A stretch of 43,223 nucleotides of DNA from Mesorhizobium amorphae (GTDB lineage: Bacteria; Pseudomonadota; Alphaproteobacteria; Rhizobiales; Rhizobiaceae): contig NZ_JHQS01000124.1 of NCBI RefSeq assembly GCF_014843845.1, positions 1 through 43,223 of the forward strand, written 5' to 3'. How positions within the stretch are numbered: the stretch's first letter is position 1; every line of letters begins with the position of its first letter. Below the pieces are notes generated by a model. That model saw only the letters and a program-made list of their open reading frames with translations. It searched no databases and was not told the DNA's origin. Positions 32,577 through 41,511 of this stretch are shown piece after piece. The translations under genes were made by a program, and so were the position numbers.

Positions 32577-33383
32577 TTATCGCTGGACCCCCGTGTCCCT
32601 CCTGAATGCCATGAATATACCCAGAATTATATACCCCGCTATCAGCAGCGTAGCGGCGGCGATAATGGTAGGGCTGAGTTGCTCGCGGATGCCGCTGAAC
32701 ATTTGCCGGGGCAGTGTCCGCTGATCGGGTGCGCCGAGAAAAAGGACGACAATGACCTCATCCCACGAGGTAAAGAAGGCAAACAGCGCGCCAGAGACAA
32801 TACCCGGGGCAATGATCGGGAACGTGACTTTCCGAAACACCGTGATAGGTCCTGCCCCCAAGCTTGCGGCAGCTCGCTCCAGATTCCGGTCGAACCTGTT
32901 TAAAACCGCCATAACCGTCAGGACGACAAACGGGCATGACAACGCCGTATGGGCCAATATTATCCCGGTATACGAATTTGCGAGGCCGACGGCTTGCATG
33001 CTGAAGTACATCGCCACCGCCGTGATGACAACCGGGACAATCATCGGACAAATCACGATCGCCATGACGAGCGAGCGGAAAGGCACCCTGTGAAAGGCGA
33101 GGCCAAAAGCGGCCAGCGTTCCTAATAGTGTTGCCAAGACCGTTGATGCCGATCCGACAATCAGGCTATTAAAAAAAGCGTTTCGCCACTGCTCGGATCC
33201 AAAAAGATCCTGATACCATCTCAGCGACCAACCTGGGAGCGGATAAGTAAACCAGGGATCTGCGCTGAACGACAGCGGCACGATTGCCACCACCGGAAGA
33301 ACCAGAAACAGCAACACCAGAGCGCAGACGGTCAGGAACGCTAACCGTGCTCCAACAGTGGACGCGGGGCGAAACCGTATCAT
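32577..33383 (-). CDS. ABC transporter permease, PotC type (second importer)
   Basis: A 268-residue permease with about six hydrophobic segments and the EAA loop LERAAASLGAGPITVFRKVT. The ATG at 33383 overlaps the stop of the PotB-type gene (ATGA). It is the last gene of the second importer operon and ends beside a LuxR remnant on the other strand. Confidence 0.93.
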   Translation of the reverse strand: MIRFRPASTVGARLAFLTVCALVLLFLVLPVVAIVPLSFSADPWFTYPLPGWSLRWYQDLFGSEQWRNAFFNSLIVGSASTVLATLLGTLAAFGLAFHRVPFRSLVMAIVICPMIVPVVITAVAMYFSMQAVGLANSYTGIILAHTALSCPFVVLTVMAVLNRFDRNLERAAASLGAGPITVFRKVTFPIIAPGIVSGALFAFFTSWDEVIVVLFLGAPDQRTLPRQMFSGIREQLSPTIIAAATLLIAGYIILGIFMAFRRDTGVQR

Positions 33384-34609
33384 CTTGGCACCAGGCTTAC
33401 GCGTTCGGCGCCGATCAGCCGCACAAAGGCACCGTAGATTACGATGGTCGCAACCAGCAGGATTATTCCCAAGGCTGACGCCAATCCCCAATTCAGCTCT
33501 CTATTTGTATAGAGCGCCACGTAGTAGCTGACCATCTGGTCCGTCGACCCTCCGACCAGGGCGGGAATGATGTAATGTCCCAGCGACAGGATAAACGTGA
33601 TCAATCCGCCCGCGGCAACGCCAGGCATACTGAGGGGAAGATAGATCCGCAGGAACGTCACAATAGGCCCCGCGCCAAGCGATCGTGCAGCCCTGACATA
33701 GTTCGGTGAAATCGTGGTCATAACAGCAAAAATCGGCAGTATAATGAAGGGAAGCTGGATGTGCACCATCGACAGAATCGTGGCGGTCCGCGTATGAAGC
33801 AGCTGCGCCGGCTCCGATATAATCCCGATCAGACTGAGAGCGTCGTTGACCAGACCATGCGTTTGCAAGAGCACGAGCCATGCGATTGCTCTCACAAGGA
33901 TTGACGTGGCCAGAGGAATTACGACGAACATCATCACGACGCGGCGACGCACGCCGCTTGATGCCGCCAAAAGGTAAGCAACCGGGTAGCCTAACAGGAT
34001 CGAAATCAAGGTGACCGTCCCGGCAATGGCGAAAGTTCGCAAGAACACCCACTGAAATAGCTTTTCAGACGGACCGAGCGGCGTGATCTTTCCATCGGCG
34101 CCATATTCGAGATCTGCCGCCTTTACGAAATGGGTCGGCGTCAGAGAGGCGCTGGCCCGTTTGAGTGCGAACCAGACGTCCGCTTCGCGCCACCGCGAGT
34201 CAATGGCGGCCAATGCGTCCGCGGCATTGCTGAGTTCCGTATCAGGCAGAGCGCGCGAGGTCTTCATTACCAATGTGCGAAGGCCGTCGGACTGCTGATT
34301 GAGGGCTCTGGCCAACGCGCCAACACTTCGGTCGGCTGTCGCCTGCCGAAGGTCCTGGGTCAATCCCCTGAAGGCCTTGGCGGGTGGCGGGCCGACTCCA
34401 TTCCAGCTTTTCAGGCCTTCAGCTGTGCGCGGCAGCAGCGCGGCCGTCTCCGAATTGTCAAAGGCGCGGATTATCATTGAGCCAATCGGCACAACGAAAA
34501 CAACAAGTAGGAACAGGAACGCCGGCAATACCAGCAACACCCCGCGACCGCTCTCGCGCCGCTTCTGGCGTCGAAACTGCTTGCCGATCTGGTCATCGAC
34601 GATTTCCAA
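33380..34609 (-). CDS. ABC transporter permease, PotB type, with long insert
   Basis: A 409-residue permease, against about 280-310 for most PotB proteins. After the first membrane segment (LLVLPAFLFLLVVFVVPIGS) comes a hydrophilic, largely helical stretch of roughly 130 residues (from about 70 to 200), longer than usual by about 90, before the core with the EAA loop VRAARSLGAGPIVTFLRIYL. The insert would lie in the periplasm. I prefer the TTG at 34609, which has AGGAGC upstream; the frame is open further but runs into the binding-protein gene. It overlaps the PotC-type gene by an ATGA. Confidence 0.88.
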   Translation of the reverse strand: MEIVDDQIGKQFRRQKRRESGRGVLLVLPAFLFLLVVFVVPIGSMIIRAFDNSETAALLPRTAEGLKSWNGVGPPPAKAFRGLTQDLRQATADRSVGALARALNQQSDGLRTLVMKTSRALPDTELSNAADALAAIDSRWREADVWFALKRASASLTPTHFVKAADLEYGADGKITPLGPSEKLFQWVFLRTFAIAGTVTLISILLGYPVAYLLAASSGVRRRVVMMFVVIPLATSILVRAIAWLVLLQTHGLVNDALSLIGIISEPAQLLHTRTATILSMVHIQLPFIILPIFAVMTTISPNYVRAARSLGAGPIVTFLRIYLPLSMPGVAAGGLITFILSLGHYIIPALVGGSTDQMVSYYVALYTNRELNWGLASALGIILLVATIVIYGAFVRLIGAERVSLVPR

Positions 34610-34638
34610 CTCTGTGCTCCTATGAGATAGCGAGAGCG

Positions 34639-34664
34639 CGGAGGTATCCTTGTAGATACCTCCG
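34639..34664 (-). promoter_or_regulatory. Stem-loop between binding-protein and permease genes
   Basis: A perfect inverted repeat with 10-bp arms (CGGAGGTATC and GATACCTCCG) and a 6-base loop lies between the stop of the binding-protein gene and the start of the PotB-type gene. It lacks a T-run, so it is not a full terminator. In binding-protein transport operons such stems often protect the upstream message and lower expression of the permeases. Confidence 0.6.
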
Positions 34665-34682
34665 TCCCTGCAGGGCCATCTG

Positions 34683-35744
34683 TCAGTTCGACAACCAGGT
34701 GTCAAAACGCTTCCGCACAGCATCATTGTTGTCGGCCCAAAATTGAGCGTCCGTCTTCAGGACACGCTTGGAATTCTGGGGAGCGGTCGGCAGGTTCTCG
34801 AGCGCGGCTGGATCGACCTTGTCCTTGGCCGCTGCCACCGCCGGGGCATAGGAGGTGTATTTGGTCTGTTCTGCCTGGTTCTCAGGCTGGGACGCAAATT
34901 TGATGAATTCGTATGCCGTCTCGAGGTTAGGCGCTCCTTTCGGGATAGCCCAGATATCCCAATCCTGGACCTGGCCGTCCCAAACGATTTTAAGATTTGC
35001 GCCCTCGTCCTTGTTAGCGCTGTAGATTCTTCCGTTCCAGGCGGTGGACATCACAACTTCGGCGGATGCGAGCAATTGAGGAGGCTGTCCGCCTGCTTCC
35101 CACCAAACGATGTCGTTCTTGATGGAATCAAGCTTAGCGAAGGCGCGATCAAGTCCCTCCTTGGTGCCCAACATTTTGTAGACCTGATCCACCGGAACAC
35201 CATCTGCCATGAGGGCGAACTCCAAATTCGCCACCGGCCGGCGCCACATGCCACGCTTACCGGGGTATTTTTTCAGATCGAAGAAATCATTGATGGTTGT
35301 GGGCCCATCCTTGAGTTTATTGGCGTTATAGGCAACGACGGTCGCCAGAATGACGCTTGGAACCCCGCATTCGAAGGCTATCCCGCCTTCAAAGATCTGT
35401 TTGCCCTGAAGCTTTGAGTAGTCGATCTTCTCCAGAACGCCGTCATCGCATCCTTGCTGCATACTATAGGAATCGACGTCGACAACGTCCCAGGTTACCT
35501 GATTGGACTGGACCATCGCGCTGATCTTGGAGATTTCACCCGTCCACTCATCCTCGGTGACCTTCGTGTTGGTCGCGCGGGCAAACGGCTCAAAATAGGC
35601 CTTCCGTTGACTCGTCTGGTAGCTGCCGCCGTATGAAACGGCGGTCAGTTCCTTCGCCGAAGCCGACAAGGCGACGCTGGGCAAGCAAAACACCAAGCCT
35701 AAGACGGCGAGATGCCTTATTGCCTCTTTGATTGTTTTTTCCAT
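34683..35744 (-). CDS. Periplasmic binding protein, PotD/PotF type (second importer)
   Basis: A 353-residue solute-binding protein with a Sec signal peptide (LAVLGLVFCLPSVALSASA, cleavage likely near residue 30), unlike the Tat-exported protein of the first importer. The mature part begins KELTAVSYGGSYQTSQRKAY and has the PotD-like hinge (TWDVVDVDSY, VVMSTAWNGRIYSAN). GGGAACAGGG lies just before the ATG. It is between the ATPase and permease genes. Confidence 0.93.
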   Translation of the reverse strand: MEKTIKEAIRHLAVLGLVFCLPSVALSASAKELTAVSYGGSYQTSQRKAYFEPFARATNTKVTEDEWTGEISKISAMVQSNQVTWDVVDVDSYSMQQGCDDGVLEKIDYSKLQGKQIFEGGIAFECGVPSVILATVVAYNANKLKDGPTTINDFFDLKKYPGKRGMWRRPVANLEFALMADGVPVDQVYKMLGTKEGLDRAFAKLDSIKNDIVWWEAGGQPPQLLASAEVVMSTAWNGRIYSANKDEGANLKIVWDGQVQDWDIWAIPKGAPNLETAYEFIKFASQPENQAEQTKYTSYAPAVAAAKDKVDPAALENLPTAPQNSKRVLKTDAQFWADNNDAVRKRFDTWLSN

Positions 35745-35791
35745 CCCTGTTCCCTTTCTGGATTAGCAACACTCTGTTATTTTACTGCACT

Positions 35792-36871
35792 TTACTTTTG
35801 GGAAAAAATGATGCACTTCTCCTTCCTTATTCGAACCACAACATCATCGTCTTGTTGCAGCCCTAATTCGGCACTGCTTCTGCCGACGAACTTGATTCCA
35901 CTTGCGGTTTCGAGGCTGAGCTGAACGTGGTCTCCGTGAAAAATGCGGTCGATGACCTTGGCACCGATGCAATTGTCGTCACCCGCATTGCCGTCGAAAC
36001 TGATGTTTTCGGGTCTTATCGAGACGAGAACCTGGTCGCCTCCTGCTTCGTCGGCGAGGAAATGGCGACCTTTGAGAACGCCGTCAGGCGTTTCGACAAT
36101 CGCGCAACCGTCTTCGGTCCCACGCAGGATGGCGGGGAATTGATTGCTCTCGCCCACGAAGCGCGCAACAAAACCATTGCGGGGGTTCTCGTATATGTCG
36201 GTTGGGGTCGCGAGTTGCTGTACGGCCCCTTCATGGAAGACTGCGATGCGATCGGACATGGTCAACGCCTCGGACTGATCATGGGTCACGTAGACGAAGG
36301 TCGTGCCTAAAGCGGCGTGCAAGGAGCGGATTTCCAACTGCATCACCTCCCGCAACCTGCGGTCGAGGGCACCCAGAGGCTCGTCCATGAGCACCAGTGA
36401 GGGGTTGAAAACCAGAGCTCGCGCCAAGGCCACGCGTTGCTGTTGTCCCCCTGAAAGTTGCGAAGGTTTGCGTTCGGCAAACCCGGTCAATTGAACTTTC
36501 ACCAGGGCCGCCGAGACCCGTTCCTGTATCTCGGGTTTGGAAACCCGGCGCACCTGTAATGGGAATGCCACGTTTTCCGCTATCGTCATGTGCGGAAAAA
36601 GCGCGTAATTCTGGAAAACTATCCCTATGTTTCGTCGCGAGGGCGGCAGGTCATTGATAACTTTGCCGCCCATTTGAATGAGGCCCGTCGTGGGATGCTC
36701 GAAACCTGCAATAAGCATCAGTGTGGTTGTCTTACCCGATCCTGACGGGCCGAGAAGGGTCAGGAATTCACCCTTCTTCAGCTCAAGGTTGAGATTCCTG
36801 ACAACAAACGTCTTTCCATCATACGTTTTGCTTACGTTTTTAAAGCTGACGACTGAATCGGGACTAAACAT
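35792..36871 (-). CDS. ABC transporter ATPase, PotA type (second importer)
   Basis: A 359-residue ATPase: Walker A GPSGSGKTT at about 41-49, Q-loop IVFQNYALFP, signature LSGGQQQ at about 139-145, Walker B LVLMDEP at about 159-165, switch histidine in YVTHDQSEAL, then a C-terminal TOBE-like domain. All catalytic residues are present. It starts 12 bp after the aldehyde dehydrogenase stop, so importer and dehydrogenase are one transcription unit. Confidence 0.95.
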   Translation of the reverse strand: MFSPDSVVSFKNVSKTYDGKTFVVRNLNLELKKGEFLTLLGPSGSGKTTTLMLIAGFEHPTTGLIQMGGKVINDLPPSRRNIGIVFQNYALFPHMTIAENVAFPLQVRRVSKPEIQERVSAALVKVQLTGFAERKPSQLSGGQQQRVALARALVFNPSLVLMDEPLGALDRRLREVMQLEIRSLHAALGTTFVYVTHDQSEALTMSDRIAVFHEGAVQQLATPTDIYENPRNGFVARFVGESNQFPAILRGTEDGCAIVETPDGVLKGRHFLADEAGGDQVLVSIRPENISFDGNAGDDNCIGAKVIDRIFHGDHVQLSLETASGIKFVGRSSAELGLQQDDDVVVRIRKEKCIIFSQK

Positions 36872-36883
36872 CTGGCAATGGCC

Positions 36884-38347
36884 CTAAGAATAGTTGAGGA
36901 CCAGATGCTTGATCGCGGTCATTTCTTCCATGGCATAGCGTGTTCCCTCCCGACCCAGACCCGACTGCTTCCAACCTCCAAACGGCATATTGTCAATGCG
37001 GAAGATAGGAACGTCATTCACGATCAAGCCGCCAACATCCCACTCTTCGATCGACTGGAACGCACGTCGAAGGTTGTTTGTGAATAGCCCGCCCTGCAGG
37101 CCATAGTTTCCGGATGCTGCCCGATTGAGCGCGTCGTCGAAGTTGTCGAACGGGTTGACTGTCATGACGGGTCCGAACACTTCCTCGCACTCCACCTTCA
37201 TTGAAGGGGTCGTATTGCTGAGCAATGTCGGTTGAACTAAAGTTCCGCTGCGGGTTCCTCCGCAAAGCAGTTTTGCGCCGGTAGAGAGCGCCTCTTCCGT
37301 CCAGGCGGAGATCCTTTTCGCTGCTTCCTCATTGATGACCGGCCCCACATCCACACCTTCGACAAGCGGATCGCCCACGTTGAAGGATTTCACTTTTGCA
37401 ATCAGTTTCTCGCAGAAGACGTCATAGATCTCGCGGGCGACCAGGATCCGTTGAACACCGATGCAATACTGACCGGCGTAGACGAGACCTCCGCGCGCGC
37501 ATCGAGCAACGGCAAGGTCGACGTCGGCGTCGTCACAAACAATGACGGCTCCGTTCCCTCCGAGCTCAAGAGCCACCTTCTTTCGTCCGGAGATTGACTT
37601 GATGTGCCAGCCAACCTTGGCTGAACCGGTGAAGGTGACCATAGCGAAACGGTCGTCTCGAACCATCTTCTCAGCCAAGGCGACCGAGCAATGTACAACC
37701 TGCAGGGCCCCTTGCGGTAACCCGGCTTCCTCGAACACCTGCAGGAGCAAGGCCGAGGTCAGCGGCGTTTGCGGCGCCGGCTTGAGAACGACGCTATTTC
37801 CCACCGCGATGGCTGGCGCGACCTTGTGAAGGACGAGATTGAGCGGAAAATTGAACGGCGCAATCGCAAGGATCGGTCCAATTGGAAATCGCCGTGCGAT
37901 GCCGACACGTTGTCTGCTTGCCTTTAATTCCTGCAGTTGCGCCTTTTCGATCTCAATTCGATGTCCATCGGTTCCTGTGACTTGATATTCATGGACGCCG
38001 CCATCGACATCGAGGGGTACCTCTTCACCCACGAACCGGCGAGCTTCCGCCGCCGCATTGGTTAAATTGAAGATGGCTCTCGAAACTTCGCCGCGCGCGT
38101 CAAACAATGGCTTTCCAGCCTCGCTTGCTATGGTTGACGCGAATTCGGCGCGGCGCCTCTTTATAATTTGGGCAGCGCGATCAAGGATGTCGGCTCTGAC
38201 AAAGCGTGGTAACGCCTTCATCACGCCGAAGGCCTCGATCGAGGCCACAGTGGCTGCCTCAACGTCTTTTTCGTCAGCGATTGGCATCAGGCCGACCGGA
38301 GAGCCATCGAACGGTGACCAGATTGTTTCGGAATTGATATTGTTCAC
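36884..38347 (-). CDS. NAD(P)-dependent aldehyde dehydrogenase
   Basis: A 487-residue aldehyde dehydrogenase. The general-base Glu261 is in LELGGNGAV and the nucleophile Cys295 in AGQYCIGVQR; the oxyanion asparagine is in PFNFPLN and the C-terminal MPFGGWKQSG is present. The stretch of about 25 residues around GHRIEIEKAQLQELKASR is a little longer and more polar than in typical relatives. It is the first gene of the second importer operon. In this setting it probably oxidises an aldehyde formed from the imported compound. Confidence 0.93.
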   Translation of the reverse strand: MNNINSETIWSPFDGSPVGLMPIADEKDVEAATVASIEAFGVMKALPRFVRADILDRAAQIIKRRRAEFASTIASEAGKPLFDARGEVSRAIFNLTNAAAEARRFVGEEVPLDVDGGVHEYQVTGTDGHRIEIEKAQLQELKASRQRVGIARRFPIGPILAIAPFNFPLNLVLHKVAPAIAVGNSVVLKPAPQTPLTSALLLQVFEEAGLPQGALQVVHCSVALAEKMVRDDRFAMVTFTGSAKVGWHIKSISGRKKVALELGGNGAVIVCDDADVDLAVARCARGGLVYAGQYCIGVQRILVAREIYDVFCEKLIAKVKSFNVGDPLVEGVDVGPVINEEAAKRISAWTEEALSTGAKLLCGGTRSGTLVQPTLLSNTTPSMKVECEEVFGPVMTVNPFDNFDDALNRAASGNYGLQGGLFTNNLRRAFQSIEEWDVGGLIVNDVPIFRIDNMPFGGWKQSGLGREGTRYAMEEMTAIKHLVLNYS

Positions 38348-38476
38348 GAGGTGTCCTTGATTTAGCTACCAGGAGGCTGTCGATCACCCGACGATGTCAG
38401 AACCGCGATGGGCTGGCGTGCTCAATTAGGCGAACCTAGTGATGCCGAAATTAGAACACGACGCCGGAGCAGCGGC

Positions 38477-39379
38477 TTACTTTATGATGACGTCGGCAAT
38501 CATCGCCTTGATGCATTTCAACATCTCGCCGGCAGCGCGGGTCAACGGCCGGCCGCGGGCTGTCAAAACGCAGATCTCCGCCTTGTTCAACGGCGGCTCG
38601 ACCAGTTCGACGGCCACAAGCGTACCGGCCTCGATTTCCAGCCGCATTGCCTCGGGTGGTAGGACAGTCACAAGATCACTCTCTTCGACAGCCCGCTTGA
38701 GGAGCTGAAGCGAATTGGCTTCAATTGTAGGATTGAGATCGATCGACTGACGCACCGCTTCCCTCTCGATCAAGACCCGTATTCCGAAGCTGCGGTCGGG
38801 GAGAGCGTAAGGGTGGCGGAGCAGCTCGGCGATCGACATTCTTTGACGCCCGGCAAAAGGATGATCAGGCCGCATGACCGCTCGCAATGGCTGGGGCCAC
38901 CGCATTCGCAGCAGGATCTCACTCTTTTGCGCCGGATTGAGGGTCACCCCGATGTCCACGTTGCTGTGGATTAGAGCTTCGGTCACTTCGTGAGCCCCAA
39001 CGATATGAACGGCAATTCTGATTCCAGGGAACCGGGTTCGGAACGCTTGTATCGCCTGTGGCAATATGCGCCCTATGGTCGCTTCTACGGCGACAATCGA
39101 AACCTTCCCGAGGCGAAGCGCCCCAACATCGTCGATTTCCTTGAGGAACCGCTCTTCATCGAGCAATGCACGCGTTGCATATTCAAACAGAAGCCGACCC
39201 TGCTCGGTTGGTGAGACGCCTTTGGTCGTCCGGACTATGAGTGGCGTGCCAAGTGTATGCTCGAGCAAGGCTATTCGTCGGCTGATGGCGCTCGGAGCGA
39301 TGTGTATCCGGTCAGCCGCCAGCCTGATTGACTTGGCATTGATGACCTCGGTAAAGCACCTAAGTGACTGATCGAGCAT
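38477..39379 (-). CDS. LysR-type transcriptional regulator
   Basis: A 300-residue LysR protein. The helix-turn-helix is at about 2-60 (RCFTEVINAKSIRLAADRIH then IAPSAISRRIALLEHTLGTP), followed by the periplasmic-binding-like effector domain (VSIVAVEATIGRILPQAI, DIGVTLNPAQ). It lies between the aspartate dehydrogenase (90 bp upstream) and the aldehyde dehydrogenase (129 bp downstream), all on the minus strand. It probably controls one or both, and a T-N11-A dyad at 40326-40346 is a candidate site. Confidence 0.93.
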   Translation of the reverse strand: MLDQSLRCFTEVINAKSIRLAADRIHIAPSAISRRIALLEHTLGTPLIVRTTKGVSPTEQGRLLFEYATRALLDEERFLKEIDDVGALRLGKVSIVAVEATIGRILPQAIQAFRTRFPGIRIAVHIVGAHEVTEALIHSNVDIGVTLNPAQKSEILLRMRWPQPLRAVMRPDHPFAGRQRMSIAELLRHPYALPDRSFGIRVLIEREAVRQSIDLNPTIEANSLQLLKRAVEESDLVTVLPPEAMRLEIEAGTLVAVELVEPPLNKAEICVLTARGRPLTRAAGEMLKCIKAMIADVIIK

Positions 39380-39469
39380 TTCAGAGTGTATATATGGGAA
39401 TGTTCTGGCGAACCAGCGGCCGGCGAATTCACTTTCAAAGCCGTCTGATGCTGTCGCCCATTGGTCAAA

Positions 39470-40297
39470 TCAGCCAAACCGGATTGGGGCGAGCAGGTTT
39501 TTGATCGCCGCCACGATGCTTGCGCTGGTAACGTAAGAGGTTTTTGGGTTGTCATCCATCGGGCGATTTTCAATCCTGATGTGCATGTTGCCTGCTGGAC
39601 CCGTGACGGTGATTTCATGGGTGTTCAGGGTGAGTTGCGGGTCGGCGACCAACCTGGCCAGCGGCACATCAAGCGTACCGGATGACAGCGCGAGCGCGAC
39701 CGCGACATTGGCGTTGTTTTTATGGGTCTGGCCTGCCTCGATCGCATCGCCGGCGAAGATCTCGAAGGGACTAATCTGCGTTCCCGCCTCAATGCCCATG
39801 GCTTTTAACTCGTTGGACCAAGCGGCGATGGGCTTGCTGCTCTTGTAGTCGATCCTCGTGCCTGGGATGAGCGCAACCGCGGAGATATAATCCAGCGCCC
39901 CTATCGCACCCGATGGGATGACGAGCTTCGCAGAATGCAAACTTGCCAAAAGCGAAAGACGCTCGAAAAGATCCCGCTGCGCCAACGCCCCTACCGACGC
40001 TGTGATCAGCGATATGCCATTGGCCAGAATAGCGGGAGCATATGCTTCGAGCGCCCCATGGCCTGCAGCCTCGACCACGATGTCAGGGCCAAAGGCGACG
40101 AGATCATCCAAGGTCGAAAGCGCTTCTAGCCGCCTAATGTCTTTCAGTTTTTGAGGAGTCCTGGTCAATGCGGCGTATGCTGTGTCTGCGGGAAGCGCAT
40201 GGTGGGCGATGTCAATCACAGCCCGGCCTATCGACCCGTAGCCGATTATCGCTATCCTCGGCGGCTTCACATCAAAGTTCCCCGGCGACACTGTCAT
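39470..40297 (-). CDS. L-aspartate dehydrogenase (DUF108/NadX family)
   Basis: A 275-residue NAD(P)-dependent amino acid dehydrogenase. The Rossmann loop is IAIIGYGSIGRAVI at about 15-28, VVEAAGHGALEAYAPAILA is the second conserved block, and the catalytic domain has IPSGAIGALD and HKNNANVAVALAL. The family reversibly converts aspartate to oxaloacetate and ammonia by way of iminoaspartate. NadX makes NAD in some organisms, but here the gene is divergent from RidA, which removes reactive imines and enamines, and next to an aldehyde dehydrogenase, so a catabolic role is more likely. Confidence 0.9.
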   Translation of the reverse strand: MTVSPGNFDVKPPRIAIIGYGSIGRAVIDIAHHALPADTAYAALTRTPQKLKDIRRLEALSTLDDLVAFGPDIVVEAAGHGALEAYAPAILANGISLITASVGALAQRDLFERLSLLASLHSAKLVIPSGAIGALDYISAVALIPGTRIDYKSSKPIAAWSNELKAMGIEAGTQISPFEIFAGDAIEAGQTHKNNANVAVALALSSGTLDVPLARLVADPQLTLNTHEITVTGPAGNMHIRIENRPMDDNPKTSYVTSASIVAAIKNLLAPIRFG

Positions 40298-40325
40298 GCG
40301 TATTAGATCTGCATGGTTGGGGTTG

Positions 40326-40346
40326 GTGTTACAATTTCGGCAACAC
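40326..40346. promoter_or_regulatory. LysR-type T-N11-A dyad between aspartate dehydrogenase and RidA genes
   Basis: GTGTT (40326-40330) and AACAC (40342-40346) form a dyad with exactly 11 bases between, the T-N11-A layout of LysR operators. It lies 29 bp upstream of the aspartate dehydrogenase start and 77 bp from the RidA start, in the divergent promoter gap. A LysR gene is the next gene after the dehydrogenase. Confidence 0.5.
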
Positions 40347-40422
40347 TGAAGTGCTGAATTCCCGGTTCACATTTCATTGGAGCCAGATAGCATGCCGAAG
40401 TTCAAGAGAGCTCGGAAGCAGC

Positions 40423-40806
40423 ATGACAAGATTTGTTACAACACCGGATGCCCCCGATGGTCCGTTCTCGCATGCAGCGGTCGTAGGACCTTGGGTGTTC
40501 GTTTCCGGCATGGGGGGCATGGATCCTCGGACAAGGGAAGTTGTCTCCGACGATATAGTCGAGCAAACAAAGCAGTCCCTTGCAAACGTCATGGCCATAC
40601 TGAAGGCGTGCGACTGTCGCCCTGATGATATCGTCAAAGTCGTTGTCTACCTGACAGACATGGCAGACTATGACCGCGTCAACGCGGTGTATCTGAATGC
40701 CTTAGCGCCCCACAAACCTGCCAGGACCTGCGTTGCTGTCTCATCGTTGCCAGCGCGCGAGAGGATGAAACTTGATGTTACTGCTTTTTCAGCCAAGTCG
40801 AGTTAG
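40423..40806 (+). CDS. RidA-family imine/enamine deaminase
   Basis: A 127-residue YjgF/YER057c/UK114 (RidA) protein. Conserved parts are VFVSGMGGMDPRT, EQTKQSLANVMAILKAC, VKVVVYLTDMADYDRVNAVY and the substrate-binding arginine in PARTCVAV (Arg101). GGAAGC just before the ATG at 40423 supports the start; the frame is open upstream over the promoter region. RidA hydrolyses 2-aminoacrylate, iminoaspartate-like or other reactive imines made by PLP dehydratases and amino acid dehydrogenases. Both kinds of enzyme lie nearby (dehydratase at 31222, aspartate dehydrogenase divergent). Confidence 0.92.
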   Translation: MTRFVTTPDAPDGPFSHAAVVGPWVFVSGMGGMDPRTREVVSDDIVEQTKQSLANVMAILKACDCRPDDIVKVVVYLTDMADYDRVNAVYLNALAPHKPARTCVAVSSLPARERMKLDVTAFSAKSS

Positions 40807-41119
40807 GCGCTGTTATTGAGTTCTTTCGGCCGCATCTTGTCCGCTTCGCCTGACGAGCGACGCTAGGAGCGTGATTGCAATGTATGCCGCCCTACAAGCA
40901 ACACGCAAGGGTGGCTCGAAGGTCCGGAGCTCTAACTCGCGTCATGTCCAGTTAACCCAGCTTGATTGACGCTGCTGGTCAGAGACTCCTGACGAGGACT
41001 ATGAGGCCCAATAGATCATCTTCCGTCCAGTCGTCCGTGATATCGACCATCTTTTTGTCCACTGCAGGTAGATGGAAGTGGGGCAAGCGTCGCTCGTCTC
41101 TACGCAAGCTCGGCCTAGT
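40807..41119. other. Gene-poor stretch before the IS3 remnant
   Basis: No gene or family motif recognised on either strand. It may be eroded insertion-sequence DNA, since an IS3 remnant follows. Confidence 0.45.
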
Positions 41120-41270
41120 GTACCCACTACGCAACCTTGCAACGAGTGCAGGCGCTTCGGCTATGGGCGGCTGTTCATTCGGCTCAGGCGCGAGGGCGAG
41201 GCATCGAGTATCAGCCGCGTCTACCGGCTATACGGGACAAAGACTGGCTGTGCGCAAGCGACGCTCATAG
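41120..41270 (+). pseudogene. IS3-family OrfB fragment
   Basis: Two frames together give LRNLAT, then CRRFGYGRLFIRLRREG and ISRVYRLYG, matching the RFGYRRLHxLLRREG...RVYRLY block at the start of IS3-family integrase-type transposases. A frameshift lies near 41140. The catalytic DDE part is absent. Only a short piece of the gene survives; the 240 bp after it show nothing recognisable. Confidence 0.6.
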
Positions 41271-41511
41271 GCCGTTAGGCCAGTCCCGATTCATAGCCGA
41301 AACTTTGGAGTTAGGCGCAAGCAAGAATGAGAAAATTGCAAGGCCCGGTTTGATCGGCGGCTGTATCTCCTCACGTACCGTCCAGCGTGAGGTTCCATGT
41401 CTTTATGGTAGAGAACCCGGAGCGAACATCGCAATGGCCACTGCCGCGCCTAAGGAACTATCCCAGACCGCCGAGTGCTTTTTCCATCAGTCTGTCTCCA
41501 AGCGGGATGCG

